Shown: positions 9,000 through 16,851, counted from the first letter of the stretch. The stretch: 64,000 nucleotides of DNA from Tautonia rosea (GCF_012958305.1 NZ_JABBYO010000020.1:1-64000), one strand, 5' to 3'. A program made the numbers and translations. Notes: generated by a model from the letters alone, not told the origin.

Positions 9000-10583
9000 T
9001 CACGGTAAGACCCGCTGGCCGACCGCTGTGTTCAGGGCGAGCATGCTTCGACGGTGTCGAACAAGCAGATCGCGCCAGCGGCGGATCACATCGTTGTATT
9101 CGCGTCGAACGTTGAGGTAGGCTACCGCGTCGATCTCGCCGCTGGAGAACAGACGGTCGGTCGATTCCAGAATCTGCTCCGCGGCCGGAAGCTGCTCGGC
9201 CTCGACGCGACGCAGGACAGACCGAGAGTTATGGAACTCTTGTTCCGCCTGACGAACTTCAACCACCACTTGCTGGACGATCGCGTCGTATTCCGAACGA
9301 CTCTGTGAGAAGTTGACCCGTGCCCGCTGGATATTCCCCTGGTTCCGGTTGAAGACCGGCAAGGGAATGGTGATCCCTAATGCCCAGGAGGTCGCTCCCG
9401 GCAAGTCAAAGGGGGAATTATCCTGATAGGTAAACGGTTGATAAAGCAAGAAGACATCCGATAACCGATTGGCCACTTCCAGATCAACCTGCGCCTTCGC
9501 CCGATCGATCCCGAGCCGATAGGCCAGCAAGTCAGGACGGGCGGCCAGGGCCAGCTCGGTCAGTTCTTCAATGGTGGGAGGGGCGGCGATCGGATCGACC
9601 AGTTGCCCCTCGACCGGCATGTCTTCGGCCTCTGCCGGATGGATTGCCAGCAGCGAGCCGAGCGTCCGCTTGGTTCTTCGAAGTGCCTCCTCACTGTCGG
9701 CCAGGGCAATCTCGGCGTCGGTTTGCTGAATCCGAACGCGATTGACGTCGGCTTCGGTCTGAAGCCCTTGCTCGCGGAGCGTCTCGGTCAGTTCGAGCAC
9801 CCGCTCCAGCCCTCGCGCACCGGCTTCGGCCAGTCGTACCGTCTCTCGGGCCGCAAGCACGTCGACAAAGGCAATCGAAAGATTGTCGATCTCTCGACGC
9901 ACCGCATCCTGATACTGAGCCTCGATCACACTGAAAACCCGGCTGGCAAATCGGATTCGTGCCCGTCGCTTTCCGGTCAAATCGAGGGGATACGAAATGT
10001 TCAGATCGTATTGAGTCTGCCCCCCGGGCCGCGCATCGGTGTAGGGCTGATACGGAATCATCTGCGCGTCAGTGAAGAGGATCGGATTGGCCCGCAAGCC
10101 CGCCGTGAGCACGTCGGCCTCGGCCTGCGGCAACTCAAACGAGAGGGCTCGCAGGGTCGGATTGACCTCCATCAGGCGCTGAATGGCCTGGTCGAGCGTC
10201 AGCGCGTTCGGATCGAACGGAGCATCGGGGTCGGTGGGCAACTCCAGCGTGCCATAAAGCGGCATCGCGGCGATCGGCAACTCAGGAAGCGGCAGCACCC
10301 GTTCCAGCCCCGGAGGCGCGAGGCTCGATTCCGGCGTGGTGATCGAGAAGGGTACACGAGGCGTTCCCGGCCCCGGTCGATTGCCGATCGTCCCCTCCAG
10401 GCCTGGCCGATCCGACGGCATTTGTGTCGTCATCGACCCGGGGGCTCGCCCCAGCGTCGACTCTTGCAACCCCTGACCAAAGCTGGTGGGTGGCTCGGTC
10501 GCCTGCTGCGCCTTGGCCCCGTGCGTCGCCGGAATCACCGCCAGCATCAGCACAGTGCCGAGAATGGTGAAGCGGGTGATCAT
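9000..10583 (-). CDS. TolC-family outer-membrane efflux channel
   Basis: An outer-membrane factor of 527 residues, placed as the exit duct for the adjacent RND pump. A signal peptide (MITRFTILGTVLMLAVIPAT...AKAQQ) supports the ATG at 10,583; a GTG 45 bp upstream is possible but would bury the signal peptide. A Pro-rich linker reaches about residue 115. Two OEP repeats follow, with long coiled-coil segments (ALTLDQAIQRLMEVNPTLRA near 130; QQVVVEVRQAEQEFHNSRSV near 440). Unlike classic czcCBA order, the gene is on the opposite strand, tail to tail with czcA and 82 bp away, so it must have its own promoter in the 10.6-10.9 kb gap. Confidence 0.86.
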   Translation of the reverse strand: MITRFTILGTVLMLAVIPATHGAKAQQATEPPTSFGQGLQESTLGRAPGSMTTQMPSDRPGLEGTIGNRPGPGTPRVPFSITTPESSLAPPGLERVLPLPELPIAAMPLYGTLELPTDPDAPFDPNALTLDQAIQRLMEVNPTLRALSFELPQAEADVLTAGLRANPILFTDAQMIPYQPYTDARPGGQTQYDLNISYPLDLTGKRRARIRFASRVFSVIEAQYQDAVRREIDNLSIAFVDVLAARETVRLAEAGARGLERVLELTETLREQGLQTEADVNRVRIQQTDAEIALADSEEALRRTKRTLGSLLAIHPAEAEDMPVEGQLVDPIAAPPTIEELTELALAARPDLLAYRLGIDRAKAQVDLEVANRLSDVFLLYQPFTYQDNSPFDLPGATSWALGITIPLPVFNRNQGNIQRARVNFSQSRSEYDAIVQQVVVEVRQAEQEFHNSRSVLRRVEAEQLPAAEQILESTDRLFSSGEIDAVAYLNVRREYNDVIRRWRDLLVRHRRSMLALNTAVGQRVLP

Positions 10584-10935
10584 GAGTCTTTCGATGGCGA
10601 GCGCCACCCTCGAATCGGGACACCACACGTGTGTTCGGCCGTGAGATGCGTGCGAATCAGCGCGTCTGGGGTCGAGATGACCCCCACCGTTTCATACACG
10701 GCTCGCGGCGAAGCACTCGCACCGGCATCGGGCTCGTTCCGGAGCGTCATACCGATGTTTTCGGCAGAATCGTCCTGAATCCTGCATCCCTTACGTCGCG
10801 ATTCTCGCGCTCAACACCGCAGCCGACGTTGAAGGCAATCGACGCCGACTGTCGGGAAGATCTCAAAAAAGTTCTCTGGTCGGTCGGGACCCCCATGCCT
10901 ACAGTTTGCGTCTTGCACTCTCAAGGAGGAGAGTT
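10584..10935. other. Divergent intergenic region, 352 bp
   Basis: This gap lies between the outer-membrane factor gene (leftward) and the DUF6268 gene (rightward), so it should hold both promoters. No convincing -35/-10 pair, operator or RNA gene is visible. Short open frames here lack ribosome-binding sites and recognisable sequence. Confidence 0.5.
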
Positions 10936-11991
10936 ATGCCTGCGATTCCGCCGCGTTTTCGATGCACACGGATGCTCCATCCGCAATTTCGCCTGTGTGC
11001 CCTTGTGATCCTTGGGCTCACCCTGGCTGACTCTGCAATCGGGCAGCCAGCGCAGAGCCGCTTGGCACTCCCTTCGACTTCGAGACCGGCACCCGTATCG
11101 GTCGAGCCCGGGCAAAACGGGGAGACCCTGGGGTCCTTGTACCAGGACATTGGCGAATTTGGCGGCCCGGACTCCGCGCCCAACGATCCGCCGGCTCCCG
11201 AAGGGATTCCTCGGGAGTTTGGGCCCCCGCCGCCTCCCAGGCTGGCCTTCGACTCCTGGTGGATCGGGCCTTCTCAGATCGGTGGGAGCCAGGCCGAGCT
11301 GTCGATGAGCTTCCTCTCCGTTGGCGGAGGCAAGCGATTCAAGCTGGGCAAGTGGTCGCTTCTGAGCGTCAGGCCCCAGTTTCAGACCTTGTTCCTTGGG
11401 GGACCGCCGAAGCCGGGGCCGGACCTGCCCGAACAGGTTTACGCGCTCACGACCGATTTCCAGCTCGAGCAGCCGCTTTCGAGGAAATTCAGCATCACCA
11501 TCGGAGCGACTCCTGGCCTCTACACGGATTGGGAAAATCTCTCGGGAGAGGCCGTTCGAGTACCCGCCCGTCTCTTTGGTTCTTACATATACAGTCCGAA
11601 GCTGATCCTGATCGGTGGCGTCGTGTACACCGCACAGCCCGAGATTCCGATCATTCCGGCCGCAGGCCTGATCTGGAAGCCATCGGAAACCTGGCGCGTC
11701 GACCTGATCGCGCCTCGGCCTCGCATCGTCTATCGATGGAGTGAACAGCTTCAGCTCTACGGCCAGTTCGCGTTCGACTCGAGCACCTACGCAATACAAT
11801 CAGCCGGTCGCAACGACCTGCTCGAATACCGAGACTTCCGCGTCGCGATGGGTGCCGAGTGGACGACGACGCAGAAGATGCGCCTCTTCGGAGAGGTGGG
11901 AGCCGCCTTCGCCCGAGACCTCGACCTGATGTTCCAACGCGGCAACACGGTCGATCCTGGCATCTACCTGCGAGCGGGCTTCCGATTCTGA
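10936..11991 (+). CDS. DUF6268-type outer-membrane beta-barrel protein
   Basis: A 351-residue secreted protein. An AAGGAGGA ribosome-binding site sits six to seven bases before the ATG at 10,936 and fixes the start, ten codons inside the longer open frame. An N-terminal hydrophobic stretch (LCALVILGLTLADSAIGQ) is the signal peptide. A Pro-rich segment follows to about residue 100, then alternating aromatic/polar beta strands (FKLGKWSLLSVRPQFQTLF, VRVPARLFGSYIYSPKLIL) and a final Phe (YLRAGFRF), the usual Omp assembly signal. It resembles the DUF6268 family found in planctomycetes. The function is unknown. Its position beside an efflux channel could mean a shared envelope role, but that is only contextual. 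Confidence 0.7.
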   Translation: MPAIPPRFRCTRMLHPQFRLCALVILGLTLADSAIGQPAQSRLALPSTSRPAPVSVEPGQNGETLGSLYQDIGEFGGPDSAPNDPPAPEGIPREFGPPPPPRLAFDSWWIGPSQIGGSQAELSMSFLSVGGGKRFKLGKWSLLSVRPQFQTLFLGGPPKPGPDLPEQVYALTTDFQLEQPLSRKFSITIGATPGLYTDWENLSGEAVRVPARLFGSYIYSPKLILIGGVVYTAQPEIPIIPAAGLIWKPSETWRVDLIAPRPRIVYRWSEQLQLYGQFAFDSSTYAIQSAGRNDLLEYRDFRVAMGAEWTTTQKMRLFGEVGAAFARDLDLMFQRGNTVDPGIYLRAGFRF

Positions 11992-12028
11992 CACCCAGAT
12001 GGTCGGGGCCGGGGCGAGCCAGAGTCGT

Positions 12029-12260
12029 TCATTCAACTCGGTTCGGCATCCCTCCCCCGGCAACCCTCGTGTCCTCACCAGGGGCATCCTTCGACCAACG
12101 TAACCGAAGGAGGAACGTCCTGACCGCCTCGGGCAGCGACTCCCACGAGGCGATCACTTCGGCCGGATCGGGGGCCGGACTGGTCACAGTTTGGGTCGCA
12201 GTTGAGGACAGACAAAGACGGAGACTGGCGTGATTGTCCGTCGATGGCTTCAGTAGGGGC
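12029..12260 (-). pseudogene. Possible remnant of an integrase C-terminal tail
   Basis: The complementary strand encodes PDPAEVIASWESLPEAVRTF followed by LLRLRW. This resembles the short tail (xxVIxAWxxLPEAIRxxxLxL) that often ends tyrosine integrases in planctomycetes. No catalytic domain precedes it; upstream the frame runs into the tRNA-like repeat at 12,317-12,373. It sits where an integrase would lie if a second element had entered next to the same att site and then decayed. The assignment rests on recalled pattern similarity only. The rest of the gap 11,992-12,316 holds nothing recognisable. Confidence 0.3.
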
Positions 12261-12316
12261 TTGACGTAAACCCCTGCCAGAGTCGGCGCTTGGCGTCTCG
12301 TGTCGGTCAGAGTCAG

Positions 12317-12373
12317 AGTGCCGGCGGTGGGAGTCGAACCCACACGGAGGTTTCCCTCCGGAGGATTTTAAGT
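12317..12373 (-). repeat. Distal att copy: 3' part of tRNA-Leu(UAA)
   Basis: These 57 bp match 16,263-16,319, the 3' two-thirds of tRNA-Leu(UAA), at 55 of 57 positions, in the same orientation. It begins in the anticodon loop (TTAAAAT) and includes the variable arm, T arm and acceptor 3' strand. The 5' part of a tRNA is missing, so this is not a working gene. The two differences lie opposite each other in the variable-arm stem (a G-C pair becomes A-T), so pairing is kept. This implies the copy derives from a functional tRNA-Leu allele. It marks the distal end of the islet. Confidence 0.9.
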
Positions 12374-12870
12374 GTCTTTTGTCTGCCGGGGAATGGCACT
12401 GGGGCGGCGTGGGAGACGAGTTGGAATGAGCTGCGTCATAAGGAGTTGCGGCAGCCGATGTTTTTCGGACACATTGGGGTCGGATTGCAGCGACATTGGC
12501 AAGTAGTGCAGCAAAAACGCAGCGATTTTCCTTGACTGCGTGGATGTTGCCGAAATGGCAATCATAATCACAAATAATATTAATATACAAAAATATATGC
12601 CATTGCTGGACGCAACAGCATCTCTGCCTCCGGCGGCAGCTTGCTTCAGCTCATCCACGCTGGGGGGGCTTGAAGGTCACAGTGGCCATTTGTACAATGA
12701 CACAGCCATTTGGCTTAGCCTGGAAAGGCTGGGAAGGATACCAGCGCAAAAACCGGCGTCACTGCATATCGTCCGTTCGGCCTCCCGACTATGGTAAGGG
12801 AGGATGATCCAATGTGTGCCCGCGTGGACATTGCGGGGCACGGGTTCCGCCGACGCTGGAGTAAGACGGG
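12374..12870. other. AT-rich islet flank without a clear gene
   Basis: The first 40 bases still resemble a decayed extension of the tRNA copy (GTCTGCC matches). Positions 12,555-12,600 are strikingly AT-rich for this chromosome, which could help promoter melting or reflect foreign origin. A 96-codon leftward frame (12,368-12,658) includes one hydrophobic segment, but its start lacks a good ribosome-binding site and its tail overlaps the tRNA repeat. The promoter of the downstream operon should lie in the last 250 bp. Confidence 0.5.
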
Positions 12871-13905
12871 ATGCCTCCTAAGTATCGCATCGAAGATTAT
12901 GACCCAATCTTGGAGCTGGTCCGCAAGCATTGCAAGCACGATAGGATTGAGGACTTCTTGCGAGAGGCCAAGAAGATCAATCCCGACATCAAGTCTTCGG
13001 GCAGCAGCGACGAGATGGTCTTCGAGCATCTCAGAGAGGCGATCCAAGGCGGTGGTGAGTTGGCCGACGCCGCCGTGGACATGCTGGTCGATTCCGAGGA
13101 GTCGGGCCAGCAGCACATCTTCCTCCACAAGCCGAAGTCAGAGGATGTGAGAGCGGCGACGAGCGACGCCGAGTCAATTGCTTCGCGGCTGTTCGGGGCA
13201 GACTGGCGGACGCAGACCGGATTCCCGCTGGTACTCGCCCGGCCGCGCAACGAGCGATGGGCGGATTTTCGCATCGGGCCGACGGGGACGATGGGTTCAG
13301 GATGGACGGCGAAGCTCTATTCGGGGAAACTGCGATGGGAATCCCAGGGCAAGACACCTACGGACGATGAGACGCAGATCGAGGTGTGGAAGCACCGCCT
13401 CTCCCGCGACATCAAGCTGGTTCGGTGGCACGCCGATGGCATGCTCGAACTCAGGGTGCCCCAGGAGACCAAGCGCAACGATTTGCTGGAGTCGGTCAGC
13501 AGCTTGTGGACGGCCGTTGGAGCGGGCTTGAACGAGACCGATTTCGAGCCCTTTAATCTCAACCCTGCGTGCATGAAGCTCATTGAGAATCATCAGGATT
13601 ACGGAGAGATGTGCCGCTTGGGGGATGCCCGAGTCCAGGATGAGCAGAGGGGTTCGGCTAAATTCGCGCCGCCATCGGGCCGAGATCATTTGATGAGCGA
13701 CGTCACGCGCGAACAGGCGATCAGGTTGTACCGGTTGTGCAACGAGCTTGTGGTCACCTGGTATCTGGACCGCGAGGCCCACGGCGCGCAAGGCGAGCTC
13801 AGGACGGCGGTCGGAAAGTACGGAGCCAACAACATCCACGTGCGGGCGAAGACTACTGGAAAGGCGATCCAGCATGTTACCGACCAACTTCGCCGACTTG
13901 GCTGA
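12871..13905 (+). CDS. Unknown protein, first gene of the patatin operon
   Basis: A 344-residue soluble protein that I do not recognise. GGAG lies about eight bases before the ATG. Residues 1-75 are charged and helical (EDYDPILELVRKHCKHDRIEDF), which could be a small protein-protein interaction domain. A linker with GQQHIFLHKPKSED follows. The rest is a mixed alpha/beta region with several Trp and conserved-looking pieces (LFGADWRTQTGFPLVLARPR, VGKYGANNIHVRAKTTGKAI). There is no signal peptide, membrane segment, P-loop or evident nuclease motif. It overlaps the next gene by 32 bp. By position it could be a sensor or regulator of the patatin effector; this is inference. Confidence 0.78.
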   Translation: MPPKYRIEDYDPILELVRKHCKHDRIEDFLREAKKINPDIKSSGSSDEMVFEHLREAIQGGGELADAAVDMLVDSEESGQQHIFLHKPKSEDVRAATSDAESIASRLFGADWRTQTGFPLVLARPRNERWADFRIGPTGTMGSGWTAKLYSGKLRWESQGKTPTDDETQIEVWKHRLSRDIKLVRWHADGMLELRVPQETKRNDLLESVSSLWTAVGAGLNETDFEPFNLNPACMKLIENHQDYGEMCRLGDARVQDEQRGSAKFAPPSGRDHLMSDVTREQAIRLYRLCNELVVTWYLDREAHGAQGELRTAVGKYGANNIHVRAKTTGKAIQHVTDQLRRLG

Positions 13906-14233
13906 GAGGCAACCGCAACTTCGCTCGGTCCTGGATACACTCGCGGAGTGGATCGAGAACAATCCGCATCTTGATTACATCGATATTCGTCGCGTTGTGT
14001 CCGAGAGGCCAGGCATCGACACCTCGCTTCTGGCGGTTGCGCTCGTCTCATTGGAACGGATCGGGATTCTTCGGGAGAAATTCGGCCTCATCGCGCCCAC
14101 GAACCATGTCCTGGCCGATGACTTCTATGATTCATTGAGGGACATCCCGCCGGAGTCCCACGACACCACGGATCGCTCCTTTGACACTGGCGACGCGGAA
14201 GTGATACCCGTTTACGTCGGTGTCGATCGATGA
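13874..14233 (+). CDS. Small winged-helix-like protein, middle gene of the patatin operon
   Basis: A 119-residue protein beginning MLPTNFADLAERQPQLR. The ATG at 13,874 lies inside the end of the preceding gene. A longer frame reaches upstream to 13,748, but that part is the shadow of the first gene. Residues 15-85 look like a winged-helix or HTH fold: three helices (VLDTLAEWIENN, IDIRRVVSERPG, TSLLAVALVSLERIGILREK) and a short wing (FGLIAPTNHVL). The acidic tail DTTDRSFDTGDAE leads to its stop, which overlaps the patatin start as ATGA. This arrangement suggests an adaptor or regulator made in fixed ratio with the effector. No known family can be named with confidence. Confidence 0.75.
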   Translation: MLPTNFADLAERQPQLRSVLDTLAEWIENNPHLDYIDIRRVVSERPGIDTSLLAVALVSLERIGILREKFGLIAPTNHVLADDFYDSLRDIPPESHDTTDRSFDTGDAEVIPVYVGVDR

Positions 14234-15540
14234 ATGCGAGCGAATCGCCGGACGAAGATGACATCGCGGCAATGATGTGGGACGACGTGATTGATATGCT
14301 CAACGAACGAAATGTCAGTCAAAAAAGGCTCATCGAATTCGAGGAAAAATGGCTGAAGGCAGGTGCTTCTCTACATGCCTGCAAGTTAGCCCGCCTCTTC
14401 GCCTCCTCAGCTGGCGCGTACCAGGCCGGGCAGGATGATACTATAGGTCGCATGGCGACAGAGTTCACCAGTGCCGTCAAGATGCTGCGAGACGCGCCGA
14501 GTGATCCCAGCGACCATGTGGCCACAAAAGCCCTCCCAAGGCTGGGCGATGCGCGGGCGGGTCACGCGCTGATCATGAAAGGGGGTGGCATTAAGGGCTT
14601 GGCGTATGTGGGCGCAATCGAGCATCTCACCCGCTGCTATAATTTCGATTGGTATGTAGGGACGTCAGCAGGTGCCGTCGCCGCTGTCCTCCTCGGCGCA
14701 GGCTATAACGCCGACGAACTGAGACAGATTCTGCGGGACAAGGATTTCCGTGACTTCTTTGACGCTGCCCATTGGAAGAAATGGGCCAATCTGGCGATTC
14801 ATCATGGGTTTTATCCCGCGAACACGTTTACCGAATGGCTCGATAAGCTGCTTGCGGAGAAGCTCCGCAAGCCTTCGCGCGTGATGCTGTCAGACCTGCC
14901 TCATCGCGTCACGGTTTATGCGAGCCAACGCAACAGGCAGGCGCTGAAGTTCGACTCCAGAGATCGTGACGTCGCCGCTGCCTATGCCGTTCGTTGCAGC
15001 ATGTCGATTCCGTTTATTTTCATCCCCCAGTCGGACCAGGGATTGAGGGCATATGACGGGGGCCTTCAGCACAATTATCCCGTCAACGACCTCCTGGCTA
15101 ATAACCCGGGCACGCCGTTCATTAGCCTCTATTTAGGCTCCGAAATATATGAACCGGTCCGGCAACGATGGGTGTTATTGGATCTCCTCTCGATCTGTAC
15201 GGAATCAGCCGACGCGGAGGCGATTACCAGATACCGCGATCGGACCGTCATCATCGACCCACGGCCAATCGATACTTTGGATTTCGCGCTTACCGACACC
15301 GAGAAAGAATATCTCGTCGCCTGCGGACGGGCTGGCGCACTCGCGCACTTGTCGAATGGCGCCGACGAGTGCCTGGAGGCGCAGCGTATCCGCGACAACC
15401 TCAAGGCGGATGTCGAAGAAGCTCGTCGGATCAAGCGGGCGAGACGACGTGTTTGGAGGTATCTAACGCTTGCAGCATTTTTTCTGCTGATGGCTGTGCT
15501 GAGTTGGTGCTTCTGGCTAAGCACCAGCCACCCCGAATAG
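14230..15540 (+). CDS. Patatin-like phospholipase with C-terminal membrane anchor
   Basis: A 436-residue predicted serine lipase. Residues 1-110 form a helical N-terminal region. The patatin core has the glycine-rich oxyanion loop G118-G-G-I-K-G, the nucleophile elbow G-T-S146-A-G and the catalytic Asp in D276-G-G, so the Ser-Asp dyad is complete. Residues near 412-430 (YLTLAAFFLLMAVLSWCFWL) form one transmembrane helix just before the end, placing the enzyme at the inner membrane. Patatins of this kind are known effectors in CBASS (CapV) and other abortive-infection systems, where they destroy membrane phospholipids. The ATGA overlap with the preceding gene shows coupling. No cyclase gene is nearby, so this is not an ordinary CBASS operon. 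Confidence 0.9.
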   Translation: MNASESPDEDDIAAMMWDDVIDMLNERNVSQKRLIEFEEKWLKAGASLHACKLARLFASSAGAYQAGQDDTIGRMATEFTSAVKMLRDAPSDPSDHVATKALPRLGDARAGHALIMKGGGIKGLAYVGAIEHLTRCYNFDWYVGTSAGAVAAVLLGAGYNADELRQILRDKDFRDFFDAAHWKKWANLAIHHGFYPANTFTEWLDKLLAEKLRKPSRVMLSDLPHRVTVYASQRNRQALKFDSRDRDVAAAYAVRCSMSIPFIFIPQSDQGLRAYDGGLQHNYPVNDLLANNPGTPFISLYLGSEIYEPVRQRWVLLDLLSICTESADAEAITRYRDRTVIIDPRPIDTLDFALTDTEKEYLVACGRAGALAHLSNGADECLEAQRIRDNLKADVEEARRIKRARRRVWRYLTLAAFFLLMAVLSWCFWLSTSHPE

Positions 15541-15643
15541 ACAACAATTAGCATAGACAAAACCAACTCATTCGATTGCAATCAAACTATTATTATCCCG
15601 CCTCATGGTAGTGTTCCTTATTTCATCACGCAACAATAAATAA

Positions 15644-15672
15644 TTGACTGCTATTGCAATTCGCAATAGCCT
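15644..15672 (+). promoter_or_regulatory. Palindromic operator-like site overlapping a possible promoter
   Basis: An 8 bp inverted repeat, GCTATTGC-AATTC-GCAATAGC (15,650-15,670), follows TTGACT directly and fills the 17 bp spacer before a weak -10-like TAGCCT. A repressor dimer bound here would block RNA polymerase. It sits 46 bp before the MazG-like gene, whose partner is an HTH gene. As an RNA hairpin it could instead terminate the patatin operon, but it lacks a U-tract. Confidence 0.45.
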
Positions 15673-15717
15673 CCATCTGCACGGGCGATGATGCCTGGCT
15701 AAACGATGGAGTTTCCT

Positions 15718-15969
15718 ATGAAAGTCAATGAAATCTTAGAAGACGTGCATGAGGAGGTGATCCGTGCCACTACCAATTGGCCGCAGTTCAACAGCGCTCA
15801 CGAAGGTTACGCCGTCATGCTGGAAGAGGTTGATGAGCTAAAGGCGCATGTCTGGATGAATCAGAAGCGGCGTAATCTGGAAGCCATGAAGAAGGAGGCG
15901 ATTCAGATTGCTGCTATGGCAGTTCGGTTTGCGGTAGAAGTCTGCGGTGAGGACAAAGGCAGGAAATGA
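15718..15969 (+). CDS. Small MazG-like protein
   Basis: An 83-residue all-helical protein. GGAG six bases before the ATG at 15,718 favours this start over one 12 bp upstream. The pattern AHEGYAVMLEEVDELKAHVW followed by KKEAIQIAAMAVRFAVE resembles MazG-like nucleotide pyrophosphohydrolases of phages and mobile elements, including the EExxE-type acidic cluster (EEVDE) that would bind magnesium. Only part of the usual second metal motif is evident, so activity is uncertain. Its stop overlaps the start of the HTH gene (ATGA), making a two-gene unit. Nucleotide removal by such proteins can serve either phage or host; which applies here is not shown. Confidence 0.65.
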   Translation: MKVNEILEDVHEEVIRATTNWPQFNSAHEGYAVMLEEVDELKAHVWMNQKRRNLEAMKKEAIQIAAMAVRFAVEVCGEDKGRK

Positions 15970-16162
15970 ACCCCGCCGAACTGCGAGCAATCTGCGACTC
16001 GCTCAACGACGAGCGCGGCACGGGCGGGCAATCCAGGCTCGCCCGTCTGCTTGGTTGGAACTTCAGCACCGTCTGGCGGAAGCTGAACGGCAAGTCGCTG
16101 AGCACCGAGTCGGACGCACTGTGGCCATCGAGCGGGCCGTACAGATGGCTGAAGTCGAATAA
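15966..16162 (+). pseudogene. Frameshifted HTH regulator
   Basis: The gene starts MNPAELRAICDSLND and reads GTGGQSRLARLLGWNFSTVW, a phage-repressor-like helix-turn-helix. Around 16,119-16,121, after TESDA, the natural continuation VAIERAVQMAEVE followed by TAA lies in another frame. A one-base deletion or two-base insertion has therefore broken the gene; the original frame runs on to 16,259 as unrelated sequence. The intact protein would have had about 66 residues. It was probably the regulator for the palindrome upstream of the MazG-like gene, with which it overlaps by four bases. Confidence 0.72.
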
Positions 16163-16264
16163 CGGTTACGACTTGCCGAATAGCCCAACGTCACCCCAAC
16201 GCCAGCGAGCCGCCTGCTGCACTATTGCTGCAATCACCGTCCACCCCGAATCGACGTAAGTTAG

Positions 16265-16349
16265 TGCCGGCGGTGGGAGTCGAACCCACACGGGGGTTTC
16301 CCCCCGGAGGATTTTAAGTCCTCTGCGTCTGCCATTCCGCCACGCCGGC
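16265..16349 (-). tRNA. tRNA-Leu(UAA), intact; islet attachment site
   Basis: The 85-nt reverse complement has acceptor GCCGGCG/CGCCGGC, D arm, anticodon stem GAGGA/TCCTC with loop CTTAAAA (anticodon TAA), a long class II variable arm (CCGGGGGGAAACCCCCG region), T arm with GTTCGAC, and discriminator A. No CCA is encoded. Its 3' part (16,263-16,319) is repeated at 12,317-12,373, so it is the att site of the islet. Confidence 0.96.
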
Positions 16350-16369
16350 GATCGGATCGAGAGCGGGGA

Positions 16370-16741
16370 TTAATCGAAGTATTCGTCGTCGGGGTGCCAG
16401 GCGGGGATTCCGAGCACGATCGTACGGACACCTTCCGTGCTGCGGAGGCGGTGGCGGGTGTACGGCTCGATCACAATCAGCATTCCCGGCTCGACGGAGA
16501 CGAGGTCGTCATTCAGTTCAAGCTCTCCGGTCCCTTCGAGGATATAGTACAGCTCGGTGCAGCGGGCGTGGTAGTGCTTGACCGAGTCGGTGATGAAGGT
16601 GACATGGAAGTTGGCGGGAGAGGCATCCTCGAAGGTCAACAACCGGGTGCTCTGGCCGCACGGGCAAGGAACGGTGGGGGCTTCGTCGAGGCGGCGCACC
16701 AGGTAACCTGGTCCGGTTCGGGACGGGGCGGAGGTGTCCAT
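16370..16741 (-). CDS. Single-domain cupin protein
   Basis: A 123-residue protein, starting at [20 protein letters not shown]; the longer frame upstream is Arg/Ser-rich and not protein-like. The cupin motif 1 is visible as [19 protein letters not shown] (two His and a Glu for metal) and motif 2 as [15 protein letters not shown] (the fourth ligand, His). The protein therefore can bind a divalent metal and is a small beta-barrel, either an enzyme (dioxygenase or isomerase) or a sugar or ligand binder. CPCGQSTRL is a Cys pair near the start, unusual for the family. It lies 20 bp from tRNA-Leu and 110 bp downstream of the HU-like gene on the same strand. The substrate is unknown. Confidence 0.82.
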   Translation of the reverse strand: MDTSAPSRTGPGYLVRRLDEAPTVPCPCGQSTRLLTFEDASPANFHVTFITDSVKHYHARCTELYYILEGTGELELNDDLVSVEPGMLIVIEPYTRHRLRSTEGVRTIVLGIPAWHPDDEYFD

Positions 16742-16851
16742 CGCGGAGTTCCGTCGCAGAAATGTCGAGACGAAGACAGTAGGGACACCGATCACCGACT
16801 GGGAGGAGGAGGGCCGAGCGCGGCTCTGCCTCCTCCTCGGCGATCCTGGGA

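Larger units (their letters stand above)
12317..16319. mobile_element. tRNA-Leu-bounded 4 kb islet (candidate defence islet)
   Basis: The islet is bounded by 57 bp direct repeats of the tRNA-Leu(UAA) 3' part (12,317-12,373 and 16,263-16,319), as left by a tRNA-targeting integrase. It contains an AT-rich flank, a coupled three-gene operon ending in a patatin phospholipase, a palindromic operator-like site, a MazG-like gene and a frameshifted HTH gene. No integrase remains inside, so it would need one in trans or is a stranded relic. Local stretches (12,541-12,600 and 15,541-15,670) are much more AT-rich than flanking genes, consistent with transfer. Confidence 0.82.

Noticed and set aside
12317-12400. 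A second functional tRNA-Leu
   Set aside because: The 5' third, including the D arm and 5' acceptor strand, is absent; only the 3' part is preserved.
12368-12658. A 96-codon leftward frame with one hydrophobic segment in the islet flank
   Set aside because: No good ribosome-binding site, its end lies inside the tRNA-Leu copy, and the composition follows local AT-richness.
12871-15540. Classification of the patatin operon as CBASS
   Set aside because: No CD-NTase (GSx...DxD) gene lies nearby, and the first two proteins have no cyclase or ubiquitin-like features.
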